Shown in pieces: positions 38,405 through 51,110 of a stretch of DNA of 64,000 nt. The stretch lies in assembly GCA_025642065.1 (NCBI GenBank), contig JAODUP010001190.1:28128-92127 (forward strand), in the 5' to 3' direction. The stretch is from Paralvinella palmiformis (lineage: Eukaryota > Annelida > Polychaeta > Terebellida > Alvinellidae). Under the pieces are notes generated by a model. It ran no database searches. It had not been told where the DNA came from and saw only the letters and a list, made by a program, of their open reading frames with translations. A program made the translations under genes and the position numbers. Numbering within the stretch: the stretch's first letter is position 1; each line of letters starts with the position of its first letter.

Positions 38405-38640
38405 TAGGACTTTCTTACTCGTGGTCATGCTGTGCTTGACCTTGGAGGTTCGAATCCCAGGCGTGGGAATATAATAGGAGGAGTTTTTCATCCAAGCAGG
38501 CAACTGGCAACGTTATCTTCTCGGAATATGCCGTCTATTGTAAATGCTAAATTTATGTAGAATTAGTCCCCGTGGACGTGGTGAAGCAGTAAATTACAGA
38601 CCATATGCGCCTCCTTCATTTGAGGTAGCTAGTAGCTAAG
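38405..38640 (+). mobile_element. SINE-C copy 1, tRNA-derived
   Basis: B-box GGTTCGAATCCCAGGCGTGG followed by a body with AGGAGGAGTTTTTCATCCAA, CAGGCAACTGGCAACG and GTGAAGCAGTAAATTACAG. A second copy lies at 16380-16600 on the other strand. Confidence 0.8.
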
Positions 38641-39640
38641 CCTTTACACCTAAGCCACGTAAAATAACCGCCATTTCGCCCATTATTATAATGCATGACT
38701 CCATTCGTTCTGCTGGCAGCACTGGTTCGGGCATATGTTCATGGAGCAGGAACCTGGGGGAAAATACTGGATCTAGTATAAATCAACATTCATGCCTTCT
38801 AGAAGTGAAGGTTGGCGAAAAGAAGTACTCGGAAAAGATATCAGTTCGATGCGATACTCAAATTTCAGAAGTTGTATTCTTCTGAATAGTACTGAATACT
38901 GAGACTTGTATGTAACGCATGCATTTCTGAAGATTCTGTAATCTATTGGTTATTGAGTTTCATTCACTTTGGGTACAGCCTAAATATAAAGAAGTACCTT
39001 GAACCAAATAAAGAATGTTCTTTTTCCAACAAGAAGGTTTTTTTTAATTTTTAGTTATGTGGTCTAAATGGAACTTTTTAAGACAAAATGGTCATTTTCT
39101 CACAAACCACTCAGTAACGTTTTTTCCAATTCAGCAAATAGACTCCCCTGGATTAAAGGAATGAACTGTATAGAGATGTGTCATGGACTCGGTGGGCACG
39201 GGCAAGGGCTCAAGTTCTCGGTTTTATTATCAAGTAGAAGCTGCTATGACGTAAAATGAGATATTACTACTACTACTATTACTACCATTGACACATTATT
39301 TCTTAGTAAGGGGTACTACAGATCAATTGTTTCTTCAACTAATCCACGAATCACCAACAGTTGATTATCTGTTTATCTTTATCACTGAGTGAGTTAAGAC
39401 GTGAACGCCTAGTTAAATGTTATGACGTGTAGTAATTCCGAGTTCGTATCTCGGTCAAGGTACTATATCGTTGTCGTGAAGTTAGGCACATGGAACATGG
39501 CAAAGTTTTCGCCTCAAAATATGCGACTTTATTCTAGCCTAATAATTGTACGGGCCCGCTGGAAGACTCAAATTGAAAATTTACTAGTCGTGTCAATTTT
39601 GTACTCGCCTCGGGCAAACGGGCCAGCGTTAATTTCGAAC

Positions 39641-39646
<6 letters not shown>

Positions 39647-39710
<64 letters not shown>

Positions 39711-39772
39711 CTAGAATACTCTTCTACTGATATATGCGCGCGCGCGCGCGCGTGTGTGTATATATATATATA
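39647..39772. repeat. (TA)n then (CG)n(TG)n(TA)n
   Basis: A TA tract to about 39705, then CGCGCG at 39736-39752 running into TGTG and TA, all alternating purine-pyrimidine. Confidence 0.95.
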
Positions 39773-40897
39773 TGGCTCAGATACTGGCTCAGAACATCAA
39801 AACTTATATATCCTTTAAAACCTATACATCCATTAATCTATCCATAATGAAATCAAGACAAAGTTGACATTAACAATACAAAAACCTACACTTCTACACA
39901 TCAATACATGTGGGGCCCAGATAATCCGCTTTTCGTACCTGATGAATATGTGATGCCCACATGGAAACGGTTGGTGTAGGCTACGCATAAAAAGCGGAAG
40001 CAAACAAAAAAGTACCATTTGACATCAACAATCGCAGTTAACAACACGAGCAAATGGTTCAATAGTAGGTTAACATATATAAAAGATAAATCCTTTGACA
40101 ACACAGTTTACATTTAGCAGTAATTTGCTGTGGCTCAAAGGTAACATATACACACAAATATTTCGAAACCGCTTGATGTGTGTGTGTATGTGTGTGTGTG
40201 TGTGTGTGTGCTTGCGCGCCGGCGCATGTGTAATCTTCATTTTTATTTAATAACATGTATCAGCCTCAAACTGAATTTTGCACGCCCCAGTCAAATTGTG
40301 TCAAAGCATTGTTCGAATTATTAGATTAAAATAAGCCAAAACATTTTCTATTAATTCATTCCATTTTGATAATGATGTACTGTCAGTAACATTTTATGAT
40401 CTAAATATCCAAGTAATAACGCTGAAGATGACAATAAATAGAGGACGACAGTATTCAAATAAGTATTCAAATAAGTATTCAAACACACCGATTGTACGCT
40501 CTATTCATATCAATATACCACTATCAATACGACGTTCATAGTTTATGTTATTTTTATCATTATTGTTGTTGTCATTAAAACTAGCGTCATCAGAACTCCC
40601 CCTGTCGGTGATGGAAGAAATCGCTTTAGCTAATTTTTATATAGTACCCGGATCATAAAGTAGTGTTTACACCTTTAGATGGTGTCCTAATTTTATGACC
40701 AAAGGTCACGAAGCTAAACAAATAATTAATAAATATCTTTGACTAGTTCACGGACAGTGTTGTATTTGGTTGGATCAACATAACGTATCTCTGACTCCTG
40801 TTTGGAGTTTTATAGTTGAGAGGTTACTATGGTAAACGATACTAAATGGCCTGTATGTACTATCGTAATATGGTTGTAGCGTTTAATCATTGTTGCT

Positions 40898-41290
40898 GAG
40901 TGAGTGAGTGAGCCACTCACTCACTCACTCACTCACTCACTCACTCACTCACTCACTCACTCACTCACTCACTCACTCACTCACTCACTCACTCACTCAC
41001 TCACTCACTCACTCACTCACTCACTCACTCACTCACTCACTCACTCACTCACTCACTCACTCACTCACTCACCACCACTCACCACCACCACCACCACCAC
41101 CACCACCACCACCACCACCACCACCACCACCACCACCACCACCACCACCACCACCACTCACCACCACCACCACCACCACCACCACTCACCACCACCACCA
41201 CCACTCACCACCACCACCACCACTCACTCACTCACTCACTCACTCACTCACTCACTCACTCACTCACTCACTCACTCACTCACTCACTCG
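40898..41290. repeat. (GAGT)n-(CACT)n-(ACC)n-(CACT)n compound repeat
   Basis: A short GAGT run (40898-40912) is followed by about 155 bp of CACT units, about 150 bp of ACC units with CTC interruptions, and about 70 bp of CACT units. Confidence 0.97.
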
Positions 41291-42065
41291 ATCACTCACT
41301 TGGAGATTATACATTAAATATTTGGCAGCGGTGACTTCAATGTCCATATACTCGTACTGACGTTCCATTTTATGCCAGCCATTGCCGTGTGACACACTTC
41401 ACCTGACAATAAACGTTTTCACTGCATATTTACAATCAGCGGGATTAATATTCGCGAGAATATACAGTCACGTAATGTCTCGTCCGTCGCTAGGGGTAGT
41501 CTAGATTTTCTGTAATCTGCCACACATTAAGGCATACTTCTAAACATTGCTACACAGAGTTTTACCTTGTCTTGATCGGGGCTTGAATTGACTGGCATTC
41601 GAACATATTGTGTCCAACATCCTTAACGAGCTGGTCTCACATACCTATCGTCACTCGCCTCTGGCGTCTACGCACGCATACAATACCCTACCCTTCAAGT
41701 ACGGTGACCCAAGCCCTGCTACGCTCCTACGTGAATCGCCTAATAAGGCGAACTGCTTTCTCTGAAATTCAACGCCGACCTTTAACTTGATGAACTGTCA
41801 ATGTTAGGATGGGACCAGCCGAGGACCACTTATTGCTATTGGCAGAAAGCCTTCGACTCTATCTAATGGTACAAACGACTTCTTTCGCTGTAAAGGACGG
41901 CCCAGATTGATGTCTTCTATTGGGTCCTTTGGATAGTAAACGTGAAATAATTTTTAAAAAAGACCATGGTACGAATGTCGGCATCTATAAGATACGTTTG
42001 TCGAGTTAGACCGAATGGAATGTTCCATGACACACATATATGCACGCACGCACGCACGCACGCAA

Positions 42066-42285
<220 letters not shown>

Positions 42286-42415
42286 GAAAAGAAGAGAGGA
42301 GAGGGGTTTGTAGAGGAAGCAGAATTTTAGGCATTGATAGACATCTGAGCAGTAGACAGACATAGTAAGAATGTTTAGGCATTGATGCTCTGAGCCAGTG
42401 CAACCATATATATAC

Positions 42416-42455
<40 letters not shown>

Positions 42456-43035
42456 TAAAACACAATTTTTCCGTACCAAGCATCAGATACACACGGACAC
42501 ACATACATATTGGATATTCGTGATGAAAGTCCTTAGAGCTAGAGGATTATTTTTAATGGTGTGTATGTTGTGGTTACAGAGAAAAGAAGCAGTTTTTACA
42601 AATTCTAAATATCACTCATTGCGTCATCATCACTAAATGCGTCGGATTTTCTGGACGCATTCTAATATATATATATATATATTATTTAGTTTGAGACAAA
42701 AAAGATGGCCACTTCAGATTAAATGTTTCAGTGAATTTGATAAATATTTATCATCTGATCAACATAAATCTTTTAATTTTTTGTCGACGTTTATTTTTGT
42801 CCTGTCTATTATTAGTGGCTACAAAGAACTTCTAGATAACCTGACTGTATATCAACGGCCTCATCAGAACTATTATTATTGACGTAATTATCGTATTGCA
42901 TTAAGTATATCTGATGTGGGTGTGGTTTTGTTTGGAGGTGCTATTGCTTATCCATCTCTCTCTCTATCTCAATCCCAAGGACTTACGTCGTGTTTGTTTG
43001 TTCGTATATAAGGAGGGGTCAGCCTGATCGATTGG

Positions 43036-43422
43036 GTGCAGTGAGCTACGGTGGCCTAGCGGTTAAGCACCCGGCACTTGGTGCCAACGGTGACAGGTTC
43101 GAACCCCGCAAGAGGTCGAATCTTTTCCAGGGATTAATTTCTCGGCTCACAACATCGTGGGTGGCTGACCACGTTAAATGGCGCTGCCGTCTCCACTGAA
43201 TTATTTTAAAAAATAAAGGGGGACGTTAAAAACCCCCCTGGGGACGTAAAACACTCTGGCAGTGACCACCCTCAGGGTATTTCGGCTCCATCTATCCGTA
43301 CTGCTCCCCTGTGAGTGGTGGTGGGGGAGGGGATTTCTCAACCACTCCAACATAGAGGCTGTGCTGATTAAGCGACAGCCTGGGGATTCTCCCCGAACAA
43401 CAAAACAAACAAACAACCGAGT
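43036..43422 (+). mobile_element. SINE-B copy 1, tRNA-derived
   Basis: Head with A-box TGGCCTAGCGGTTAAGCACC and B-box GGTTCGAACCCC. The body includes GGCTGACCACGTTAAATGGC, GGGGGACGTTAAAAACC and GGCTGTGCTGATTAAGCGAC, and it ends with an A-rich (AAAC)n stretch. GC-richer than its flanks. A 50-bp piece of the same family is at 49781-49830. Confidence 0.8.
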
Positions 43423-44006
43423 GAGTTTATATCTATATGGCATACCCATCTTCGTGGCGGATAAGCTTTTACCGATGATGGTACGGTTACAACGATGACA
43501 AACCTAAGGAACCAACTGGAGAATTCAATTTCAACTCATCAATTTCAAAAGTGACTATAGATCTGGAATAAATATCTTATTTTATCTCATCTTGTCAGGA
43601 GGAAACGAAGCAAATTTACAGAATAAAACTAAACAGAATTAAATTACTTGAATGGGCTTATCTTAAAACTTTCTCGGTTTGACGATTTTATCTGTTGCAC
43701 GATGCTTGTTGTTGTGTTTTGTATTCATAGAGTAAGTTATTATTTCCTGTTATTCTTGGGTCATCAGTTTTACGAGCCGAATACCTCAAGCCGGGACAAC
43801 AACAAAACAATCATACAGCGAAATAAACCGACGCTCCACTCGCAGGCAATAAAAAACTGTTATCACTCAAGAGGAAGCTTTTTGTTTGTTCCAAACAGAT
43901 GTTGTTGTCATGTCAACTACCCGACGTAGAGTGAAGCGCCCCAGTGAACAGGGACGTGTTCGTAGTCACCCAAACACGTACTCAAATTCAACGTATACAA
44001 GATTGT

Positions 44007-44012
44007 TTTATT
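44007..44012 (-). promoter_or_regulatory. Candidate polyadenylation signal of RFVT-B
   Basis: AATAAA on the minus strand about 146 nt past the stop codon of RFVT-B, a normal distance for a 3' UTR. Positional evidence only. Confidence 0.4.
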
Positions 44013-44157
44013 TAATACGTAGGTTATTTTGGATAATGAAATAATAATTTACGTATGGGCCTTTTCTCTCTCGCTCTCATCAACATCGTCATCATCATCA
44101 TCATTTTCTTCATCATCATATCCTCATGCGTGTAGTGCTAGAAATCCGATGACAAAC

Positions 44158-45938
44158 TCATTCCGCACATGGCTGTTCTGACTGAAACACGTGAAGGACG
44201 TTCACAAAGATGAAGGTCACAATGGCCCCGACAAACGAACCTATCTGGGTGGCGCCACCAAGCCACAACAGAGAGCCTGAACCTCCGTGTTCATTCATTA
44301 TTGAGGCGGTCGACACCCTGGCGTAAGCGATACTGGCAATGCTGGTAACTTGAGTTATGATCTAAAAAAAACAAAAAAACATAGGACGACTGTTATGCCA
44401 TTTTATGACGTAAACCAAGTAAGAGAGTGATTGAAGAAGTGATTAATTGTTTTGCCTAGGTGCGAGTCAGATCTGGTACTTACACTGACCATTGTGTGAC
44501 CGCCTAGGCAAAGCAATTATCGGATGAAAAATCAGATAAACGTGTAACTCAAAGCGACACCAATTGCATTACGAGGACACCCCCAAACTTCAATGATTAT
44601 AATAACATTTTAATTCCAAGAATTTACAACTAAATCGGTGCCAGCCACCGTATCCTTCAGCGGTAGATAAGGACACCAACTGTAGTACAAGAGAGCCCAA
44701 ACCGCAACGATTTTAATAATTATAATATTTTAAATTCAAGAACTTACAACCAAAATTGTGCCAGCCAACGTATCCTTCAGTGGCGGATAAGGACTCATGG
44801 CTGCCAAGTAGAGATGCCATCCAGAGAGTCCCGTAGCTACTGCCGACAACACGCTGACGATGACAAGCGAGTTTGTGTTTACGAACAGCGCCAAGAAACA
44901 GGCAAGTGGTATGGCCACGGTAGCTAGGCGTACGGCTAACGTGAAGGCAAGGCTGCCGTACGGAAGGCAAGTGTATGCCTGCGTGGAAGGCAGTACGCCG
45001 TTCAGCAAGGCATTGAGCAACCCGGTTAAGACGAGTACATATACGAACTGGGCATTGTTCAGCCGTTTGGAGCGGCCATCGTCGGATGTACTAGATTTTA
45101 ATTCGGGTTCCTCGTAGAATTTCTTATCCGAAGAAGTCTGTCCAGACGAGTCCGGTTGTGATTTGACGTTGTCGCTGTGGTCGGATTTCGTCGACACGTC
45201 ATAGATGCGAGAGGGAGTGATCCGTTGCGACTTGCAGAACGGATGAAAGTGAAGCAACGTAAACGATATGCCGGATACCAACATCGTACTGAACAGGAAC
45301 AGGAAAAAGGCTTGCACCGAAAACAACGGATCCGGATATTCGGGCACAGTTCGGTAAGTCGTCGCGTTCTCACCCGTCGTGGCGTTGGTACTCGTGAAGC
45401 TGACGTTTACACAGAGTGGTTCCGACTGTACGCCCTGGATGAGTCCTACCAATCCCGGGATCATGCTGCCCAGTCCTTCGCCGATGTAATACGATGTCAT
45501 GTACTGGGGCTTGTACTGTCCCATGTACGGCAGGTAGACCACGGATGAGGTACAATCGACTAGAGCTAAGAAGCTGACCAACACGAACAAAGCCGTACTG
45601 TGTGGTTGACCGTTGATGATCGTCGTCTCCTGCCAGATGAAGGCCCGAAGCAGACAAACCAGCGCCCCGATGCCTATTATGACGTAGGCCATCTGCCATT
45701 CCTTGACGCTGCCCGGAAAGGCCTTCTTCCAGATCATGTACGCGATAGGCCCGATGTTGGCCACCTGTACGACCAGGGCCAGATAGGCGAACAGACTCCA
45801 GCCCTCGGGCATGACATTCACGATGAGTGGCACCTCGACAAAAAGCCCGTTTATGTCTATCCATGCCGATATGGCAAAGAATACCACGGCCAAATAAACG
45901 GGTATGGAAACCTCAGCTAGGTCGTTCCTCAGAGACAT
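44158..45938 (-). CDS. Riboflavin transporter, SLC52/RFVT family (copy B)
   Basis: Same role and layout as copy A. Exon 1 is 45938 down to 44748, exon 2 is 44361 down to 44158, with a phase-0 junction and donor GTAAGT just below 44748; 464 residues. Signatures: WIDINGLFVEVP, MPEGWSLFAYL, QVANIGP, DCTSSVVYLPYMG, GEGLGSMIPG, AYTCLPYGSLAFTLAVRL, then WLGGATQIGSFVGA and FIFVNVLHVFQSE in exon 2. The TM5-TM6 outer loop has three sequons (NVS, NAT, NAT). The central cytosolic loop (about 235-305) is Ser/Asp/Lys-rich and diverged from A, while the membrane segments stay near-identical, which points to a fairly recent duplication under constraint. The intron contains a decayed second copy of the exon 1 end. 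A plausible AATAAA lies at 44012-44007. Confidence 0.96.
44577..44680 (-). pseudogene. Decayed duplicate of RFVT exon 1 3' end inside RFVT-B intron
   Basis: Imperfect tandem copy, offset by 120 bp, of the segment spanning the last ~15 codons of RFVT-B exon 1 and the first intron bases. It still reads PYLPLKDTVAGTDLV before a weakened donor GTAAAT. The real copy is at about 44697-44800 and reads PYPPLKDTLAGTILV before GTAAGT. Confidence 0.85.
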
Positions 45939-46062
45939 GAGGCTATAGCTTCTGGTACAGACCGGAGCTCGGTCTAAATGTCACTCCGATAAAGCTATTA
46001 ACCCAGACGTCGAGCTTTGTATCTGTGACTCGGCTCTGTTCGCTGACAGTGATGACACCGAC

Positions 46063-46089
46063 TATATATATATATATATATATATATAT
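46063..46089. repeat. (TA)n microsatellite upstream of RFVT-B
   Basis: TA tract about 125 bp upstream of the RFVT-B start codon. Confidence 0.95.
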
Positions 46090-46778
46090 GTTTTATATGA
46101 CGGGACAGAATTTACAATCTACGTTTGAGCTCTCCGGTTTCCAGAATGAGTTTCGTTGCTACTGGAAGGTTGCTATTAACCTTCGCGTTTGTATACAGAG
46201 TACATAGTTGTATCTAAATTGTCCTCCACATCGCGATATCCATAGTTGTTTTTTTACAACAGTGATACGACATTGATTGTCGTCGTCGTGTCAACGTTGT
46301 CTCAACGTTTAATACGCTGTGTTGCCTTTCGGTTGTGATTTATCGCCTTGATAGTTCTAGGAATTACCAGGACACGTGAAGATGTATGTGAAGATGGTGC
46401 TAGACGATCGTGTGGGTGTCCGTCCGTGTGTGCATACATACAGCTCCAGGAACACAAAATTACAGATGTGTGGAGTCATCCTCCGAAACTACTATACAAC
46501 TGTGTTGACCTTCTCCGTCGACAAACACATATACACGCGTACGCACGCACACAACATTAATACCTTTCATGTTTGACGTAATCCGGTGCTGTTAACCCTC
46601 CGTGGGTGGGTGCATGAGGGGTATCCTTTGTCTCAGGGTGTGTTGTACGGTTCAATTAATATAATGATAGTAAATAGGGTTTTGAACCGATATGATTTAG
46701 GCCGTTCTCTGTCACTCACTCACAAACCCATTGATTCACTTTAGACAGTGTTTATTGACTACAATGTTTCCAGGCTTG

Positions 46779-46782
<4 letters not shown>

Positions 46783-46813
<31 letters not shown>

Positions 46814-46855
46814 GTGTGTGTGTGTATGTGTGTGTGTGAGAGAGAGAGAGAGCTG
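46783..46855. repeat. (TC)n-(TG)n-(GA)n self-complementary microsatellite
   Basis: A TC run and a GA run flank a TG run, so the ends can pair as a hairpin. Confidence 0.95.
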
Positions 46856-47696
46856 ACAAGACCCGTATATCGTTCGCAGATACATGCCGTAAGTCCCGTA
46901 AGCGAACCTATAGACAGCAGACGTATTAACCAATCCTTCGTCATGTCTACATCATTAATCACCAAGGATACACTTCGAGTCCATCTCATAAAGTGACTTA
47001 CTGCTAACTTATTACTAGCGAGACAATTGATCTACGAAGAGACTTCTCAACAGTTTACCATCCTCAACCTTTTTGACAATAACCAAATTAACATCGTTCC
47101 AACAATTCCGTCTCGGTTCAGTGACCCCATTAATATTTCTATCAGCACATGATCACAAAACGAGTTACTTTATCGGTTGTCCCCTTCTAAATCACGTCCT
47201 TCACAACATTTTTATCGTCTCGTTTGAGTAACTTTTAGGGACATACAGATTAATAGAGCGGGTCGATTCTAAGCTTCGAACACGCGAGGATTTCTCTTTC
47301 AGTCCGGGAATGCTATATGAATTGCTGCGTAGCCGATAAGTGTGGTAAGTATACTTTCTCTTTGGGCTTGGCACCACTCAACCCGGGGTCATATTGGCGA
47401 TGTGCTGCCCTCTGGCGACGTGAGATTATCAGGCTGGAGCTCTTTACTGATGGCTGAAACATCTTACAGACACAGGGAATGCTGTACCTCGACCCTACCT
47501 CCTTAAGTCTGGAATACATTACGCTACAACCTAGCCACGACGTCACCCCTATTTAATAGTTAACAAAAATCAGTCTGATAGTATTTACATAGACCCGTAC
47601 TTTTTTAAACGCAAATTTGATAGAAAACTAATAGGGCTTGTAGCACACAAAACAGAACACAATACGATGTTTTATTGAAAATGTTATTGACATAAC

Positions 47697-47733
<37 letters not shown>

Positions 47734-47811
47734 GTTTTATTGAAAATGTTATTTGCATAACTTGTATATATAATGTTTTTTAATGTTTTATTGAAAATAT
47801 TATAGGGTTCC

Positions 47812-47907
47812 TACTTCGCTTCATTACATTTGGAGGTCGCTCGGCCCATTTAGCCTACCATGTGCACAAAAGTGGCCGTAAAATATCAATCATCATCATC
47901 ATCATCT
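47812..47907 (+). mobile_element. SINE-A copy 3, 5'-truncated
   Basis: Only the 3' half is present: CTTCGCTTCATTACATTTGG to GTGGCCGTAAAATATCAATC and (ATC)n. 5' truncation is the usual result of incomplete reverse transcription. Confidence 0.85.
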
Positions 47908-48028
47908 GTATATATTGGATATTTTTAGTATCATCTCAATTTGACATTAAAATTTAAATTAAACGTTCCTCGCATTTTTAATGTTGAATTTGTTTCTTTT
48001 TATCTATAAGACTTTATTTATGAGACTG

Positions 48029-48107
48029 AGATTTTGTCCACTTTGGGGATAAGAGGCGGGGATTTTGTCCACTGGGGTTCTGTCCGTTGGGATTTTGTCT
48101 GGTTACC
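48029..48107 (+). repeat. GGGATTTTGTCC short repeat cluster
   Basis: Four variants of GGATTTTGTCC / TCTGTCCGTTGGG in about 80 bp, ending CTGGTTACC. No coding role seen. Confidence 0.7.
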
Positions 48108-48903
48108 GTGGAGCTAGACTTGGTTAAAACCTCACTTGCAACATAGCGCTGCCACCTGGTGGCCTTGAGATGAACCAATCTATGATCAATCCAATATTAA
48201 AGACGGATTCATATAATTTAAGAAAATGATGCCCGCGATATGATCCAGGCATATAACATGAATCCAGGGCACATGGAGAATATCCAAAATTTTGGATTTT
48301 ATTTTACTTATTAAAACACCTTTTTATTTAAATATAGTTTCATTGAAATGAATGTAATGTTGTTAATTTAGTTCAATTGTAATTCAGTCAAGAGTCTTTT
48401 GGAGATGAGGGAGGTCAACTTGTAAACAAATTAAGCCTGATATTTGTTAATCTGCCTGTTATCGTTGGAAGTCACATACTTGTCACTTTCCATGATAATT
48501 CACTAGTCCATTGTTTATGAGGAAGCTAAGTATGATCTCACAGCAACATTATCAGATCTAAATATGACCAGAACTACAACTATTATTACTAGTATTATGG
48601 AGATCACCAAGAGTCAGACGGGTGGACTCGAGATCATACAGGCTGGATATATATGTATACCAAGAAGTATGCCCGGAAGACGGCCATCAGATAGGAATGT
48701 TCCAACCATTTGCTGACATCAGCACTGACCTCGAGTTGAAGACTGACCAGTTCTACCCCTCACATACGTGATCCACGCGATGCTGCCGTCTCAGCTACCG
48801 AGCTACGTACTACTACACCGGAACGTGCTGGAAGTTTCCGTGAAAGCCTCACACAGCTTCTAATTGGCATAACCTCTGATGCTCCTATAAAATAGGCAAC
48901 CCG

Positions 48904-49420
48904 GAGACTATCGAGCGGTCATTGCGTCGCGAGCGGGCCAACAACGTAGCGAATAACGCAAACTCGGTCGGAGATTTGGTCTTAAAAGTTGAGTGGATCA
49001 AGACCAGCGATGGAGATCAATTCTTGATCTACAACAATGGTGTAGACTCACCTATTCGTGTACGCCGAATCTCACCTACCTATGAACTTTCAATCTGGAA
49101 CGTCCATATTGGCTCTAGAACCAACAATATCCGTGAAGGGTGGAACAATGCCATGATGATGAAGGTTGTTGGTCACGCCCATCCCACTATATGGAGAGCC
49201 ATTGACATTCTGCGCAAAGATTAAGCCCCGTCGCAATTGACTTGTCCCGCGATCACTGTTGCGACACGCCTGCCAAGCGTAGGATATCAGCCAAGATGGA
49301 TGGCACACAAGTCACCCTTGCAGGCCAAATTGAATAAGCTTGGTTCAGACAGGAACCAGGACATAAAAATAATCCCTGAGGTTCTGAGGGGAGTTGGTCA
49401 CTTCATTCGCTGGAAATAAC
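48904..49420 (+). pseudogene. MULE-like transposase relic, internally deleted and frameshifted
   Basis: Frame 48922-49224 starts LRRERANNVANN, then VEWIKTSDGDQFLIYNNGVDS, resembling the segment before the catalytic core of MULE-type (FLYWCH-associated) transposases. It jumps straight to SIWNVHIGSRTNNIREGWNN, VVGHAHPTIWRAIDILRKD, resembling the RTNN..EGWH..F...VG..HP block that ends these proteins. The DDE catalytic centre that should lie between is missing. After the stop at 49222 the similarity seems to continue in another frame (VAIDLSRDHC, QVTLAGQI) to about 49420. A dead relic. Confidence 0.65.
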
Positions 49421-49780
49421 TGTTGGTGTGTTTTACACACAGACTTGTAAGAACTGGGAGGGAATTATGTCCGTTTACCATATAAGATGACCATCTCTAT
49501 CGACTTTAGAGCATATCCGTGAAAAACTGGTAGTGTGGTTAGTCACATACTCGAAGTTCGCGGATTTAACTCTGGCCTAAATCTGAAGGATGTTCACCAG
49601 AACCAAATGTCACACAGTGAGACCATACACGAACAATGAGCGATGCTTGATGCGAGAAGTGATTTTGTTCCAAATCAAAGCTGTCTACATGATTTGAACC
49701 CCATCCCAAATTCTATACTCAACACTCTGAACTGCTCTCAATCAAGAATGGTCCAGCGTGGCCCACTTAACTATAATAAT

Positions 49781-49830
49781 TGCTTGTAGTTCGGGGAGTA
49801 TCCCCAGGCTGTCGCTTGTTTGGCACAGCC
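49781..49830 (-). mobile_element. SINE-B fragment
   Basis: Reverse complement matches 43356-43402 (GGCTGTGC, AAGCGACAGCCTGGGGAT, CTCCCCGAAC). Only the 3' part remains. Confidence 0.75.
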
Positions 49831-49835
49831 TAACT

Positions 49836-50150
49836 ATAATAATAATAATACGCGACATTTATATAGTGCCCCATCCATGCTAGATAGCGGCTCTAAGGCG
49901 TTTTACAGTATTATTATCCCCGACTCAGCCCTATTTCAATCAGGTACACATCTCAACTCCGATGGGAACATACAATGCGTGCTGCCTTTATAGGCACAAG
50001 CCGTTAATCAGACGAATAATCACCAAATCCTGTCAAGTTCTCGTTTATGGCCGTGTGAACCAGTCGCCACATGACAGCATTTACATCTCCACCGTCTCTA
50101 ACCTACGAGTCCTACGCTCACACTAAAGGCGTCATCACGGTTGTGGCGTA
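49836..50150 (-). mobile_element. LINE-tail-like interspersed repeat
   Basis: An ATA/ATT microsatellite borders CGCGACATTTATATAGTGCC and GCTCTAAGGCGTTTTACAG, the arrangement seen at 3' ends of CR1/L2-like elements (compare 9580-9620 and 57371-57430). No protein block was recognised inside. Confidence 0.45.
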
Positions 50151-50785
50151 ATAGCAATTTAGTATATACCTATATTGTACAACTCCAACTATGATATTAA
50201 ACCTCAGCCAAAATAACAAGAACAAATTTCTAAGCCGACTTTTAATGTAATGTATTTAGCTGTAACGACTGCACTACGTACACGTACGGTACAGTATTAC
50301 TGGGGATAAATATTCGCGGTGTCCTGGTTAAATATAATACTTCTATGCCATGATTTATAATAGTTATAACAGGAACCATTGAAATTATATCTAGATTAGA
50401 TTAACTGACAGGTTTATCGGATTTTGACAGAGATTGGATTTTAAATTGCATTTTGGCTAATCTTTATCTTATAACACAACCCTTTTAATCAGAAGATCAG
50501 ATATAACACAGGACTTTATGAATGTGTAATTTTTCATCAAATTATTCAAGCCTCCAATATAAGTAAGAAAGACATTAAAATAAATTTGCAGTACTTGGTA
50601 AACCATTTTTGGCAGTTCCTTCTGTGTTTACATTTTTTTTGTTTATCCATACGATCAATGACTTCTTGGCTGTAGTGTACCCCACAAAGTCTTGTTTTGT
50701 ATTAATTATAGTGGACTTATTTATGTTTAGATATTCTAATATATCCCTTATATATAACATCACTTCCCTTTTGCTTATATTTTTG

Positions 50786-50824
<39 letters not shown>

Positions 50825-50936
50825 TTAATAAATATATATATTAAAATTAAATATACCAATAACAAGTATTGAGAAATAATTGTCTTTTGAATAAAAAATG
50901 TAACACCTGTGCTAGCGTAATTATTTTCTTTATGAT

Positions 50937-50981
<45 letters not shown>

Positions 50982-51110
50982 GACAGAGAGAGAATTGTTC
51001 CGATTTAACTGTCAATGATTAATACAAATGTCATAATGGTATACATTTAAAGTATGTTGAACATCCGATTCCTTCTGTGTTGTATTTCTTGAATGTATAT
51101 CTCATTTTAA

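Noticed and set aside
40904..41360. Open frames of 137-150 residues encoding Thr-His-Ser-Leu repeats
   Set aside because: Pure translation of the TCAC/ACC tandem repeat in different frames.
43040..43120. tRNA gene
   Set aside because: tRNA-like promoter boxes head a longer repeat with a second fragment elsewhere, so it is treated as a SINE.
45370..45864. 164-residue frame inside RFVT-B exon 1
   Set aside because: Out-of-frame shadow of the transporter exon, with no domain of its own.
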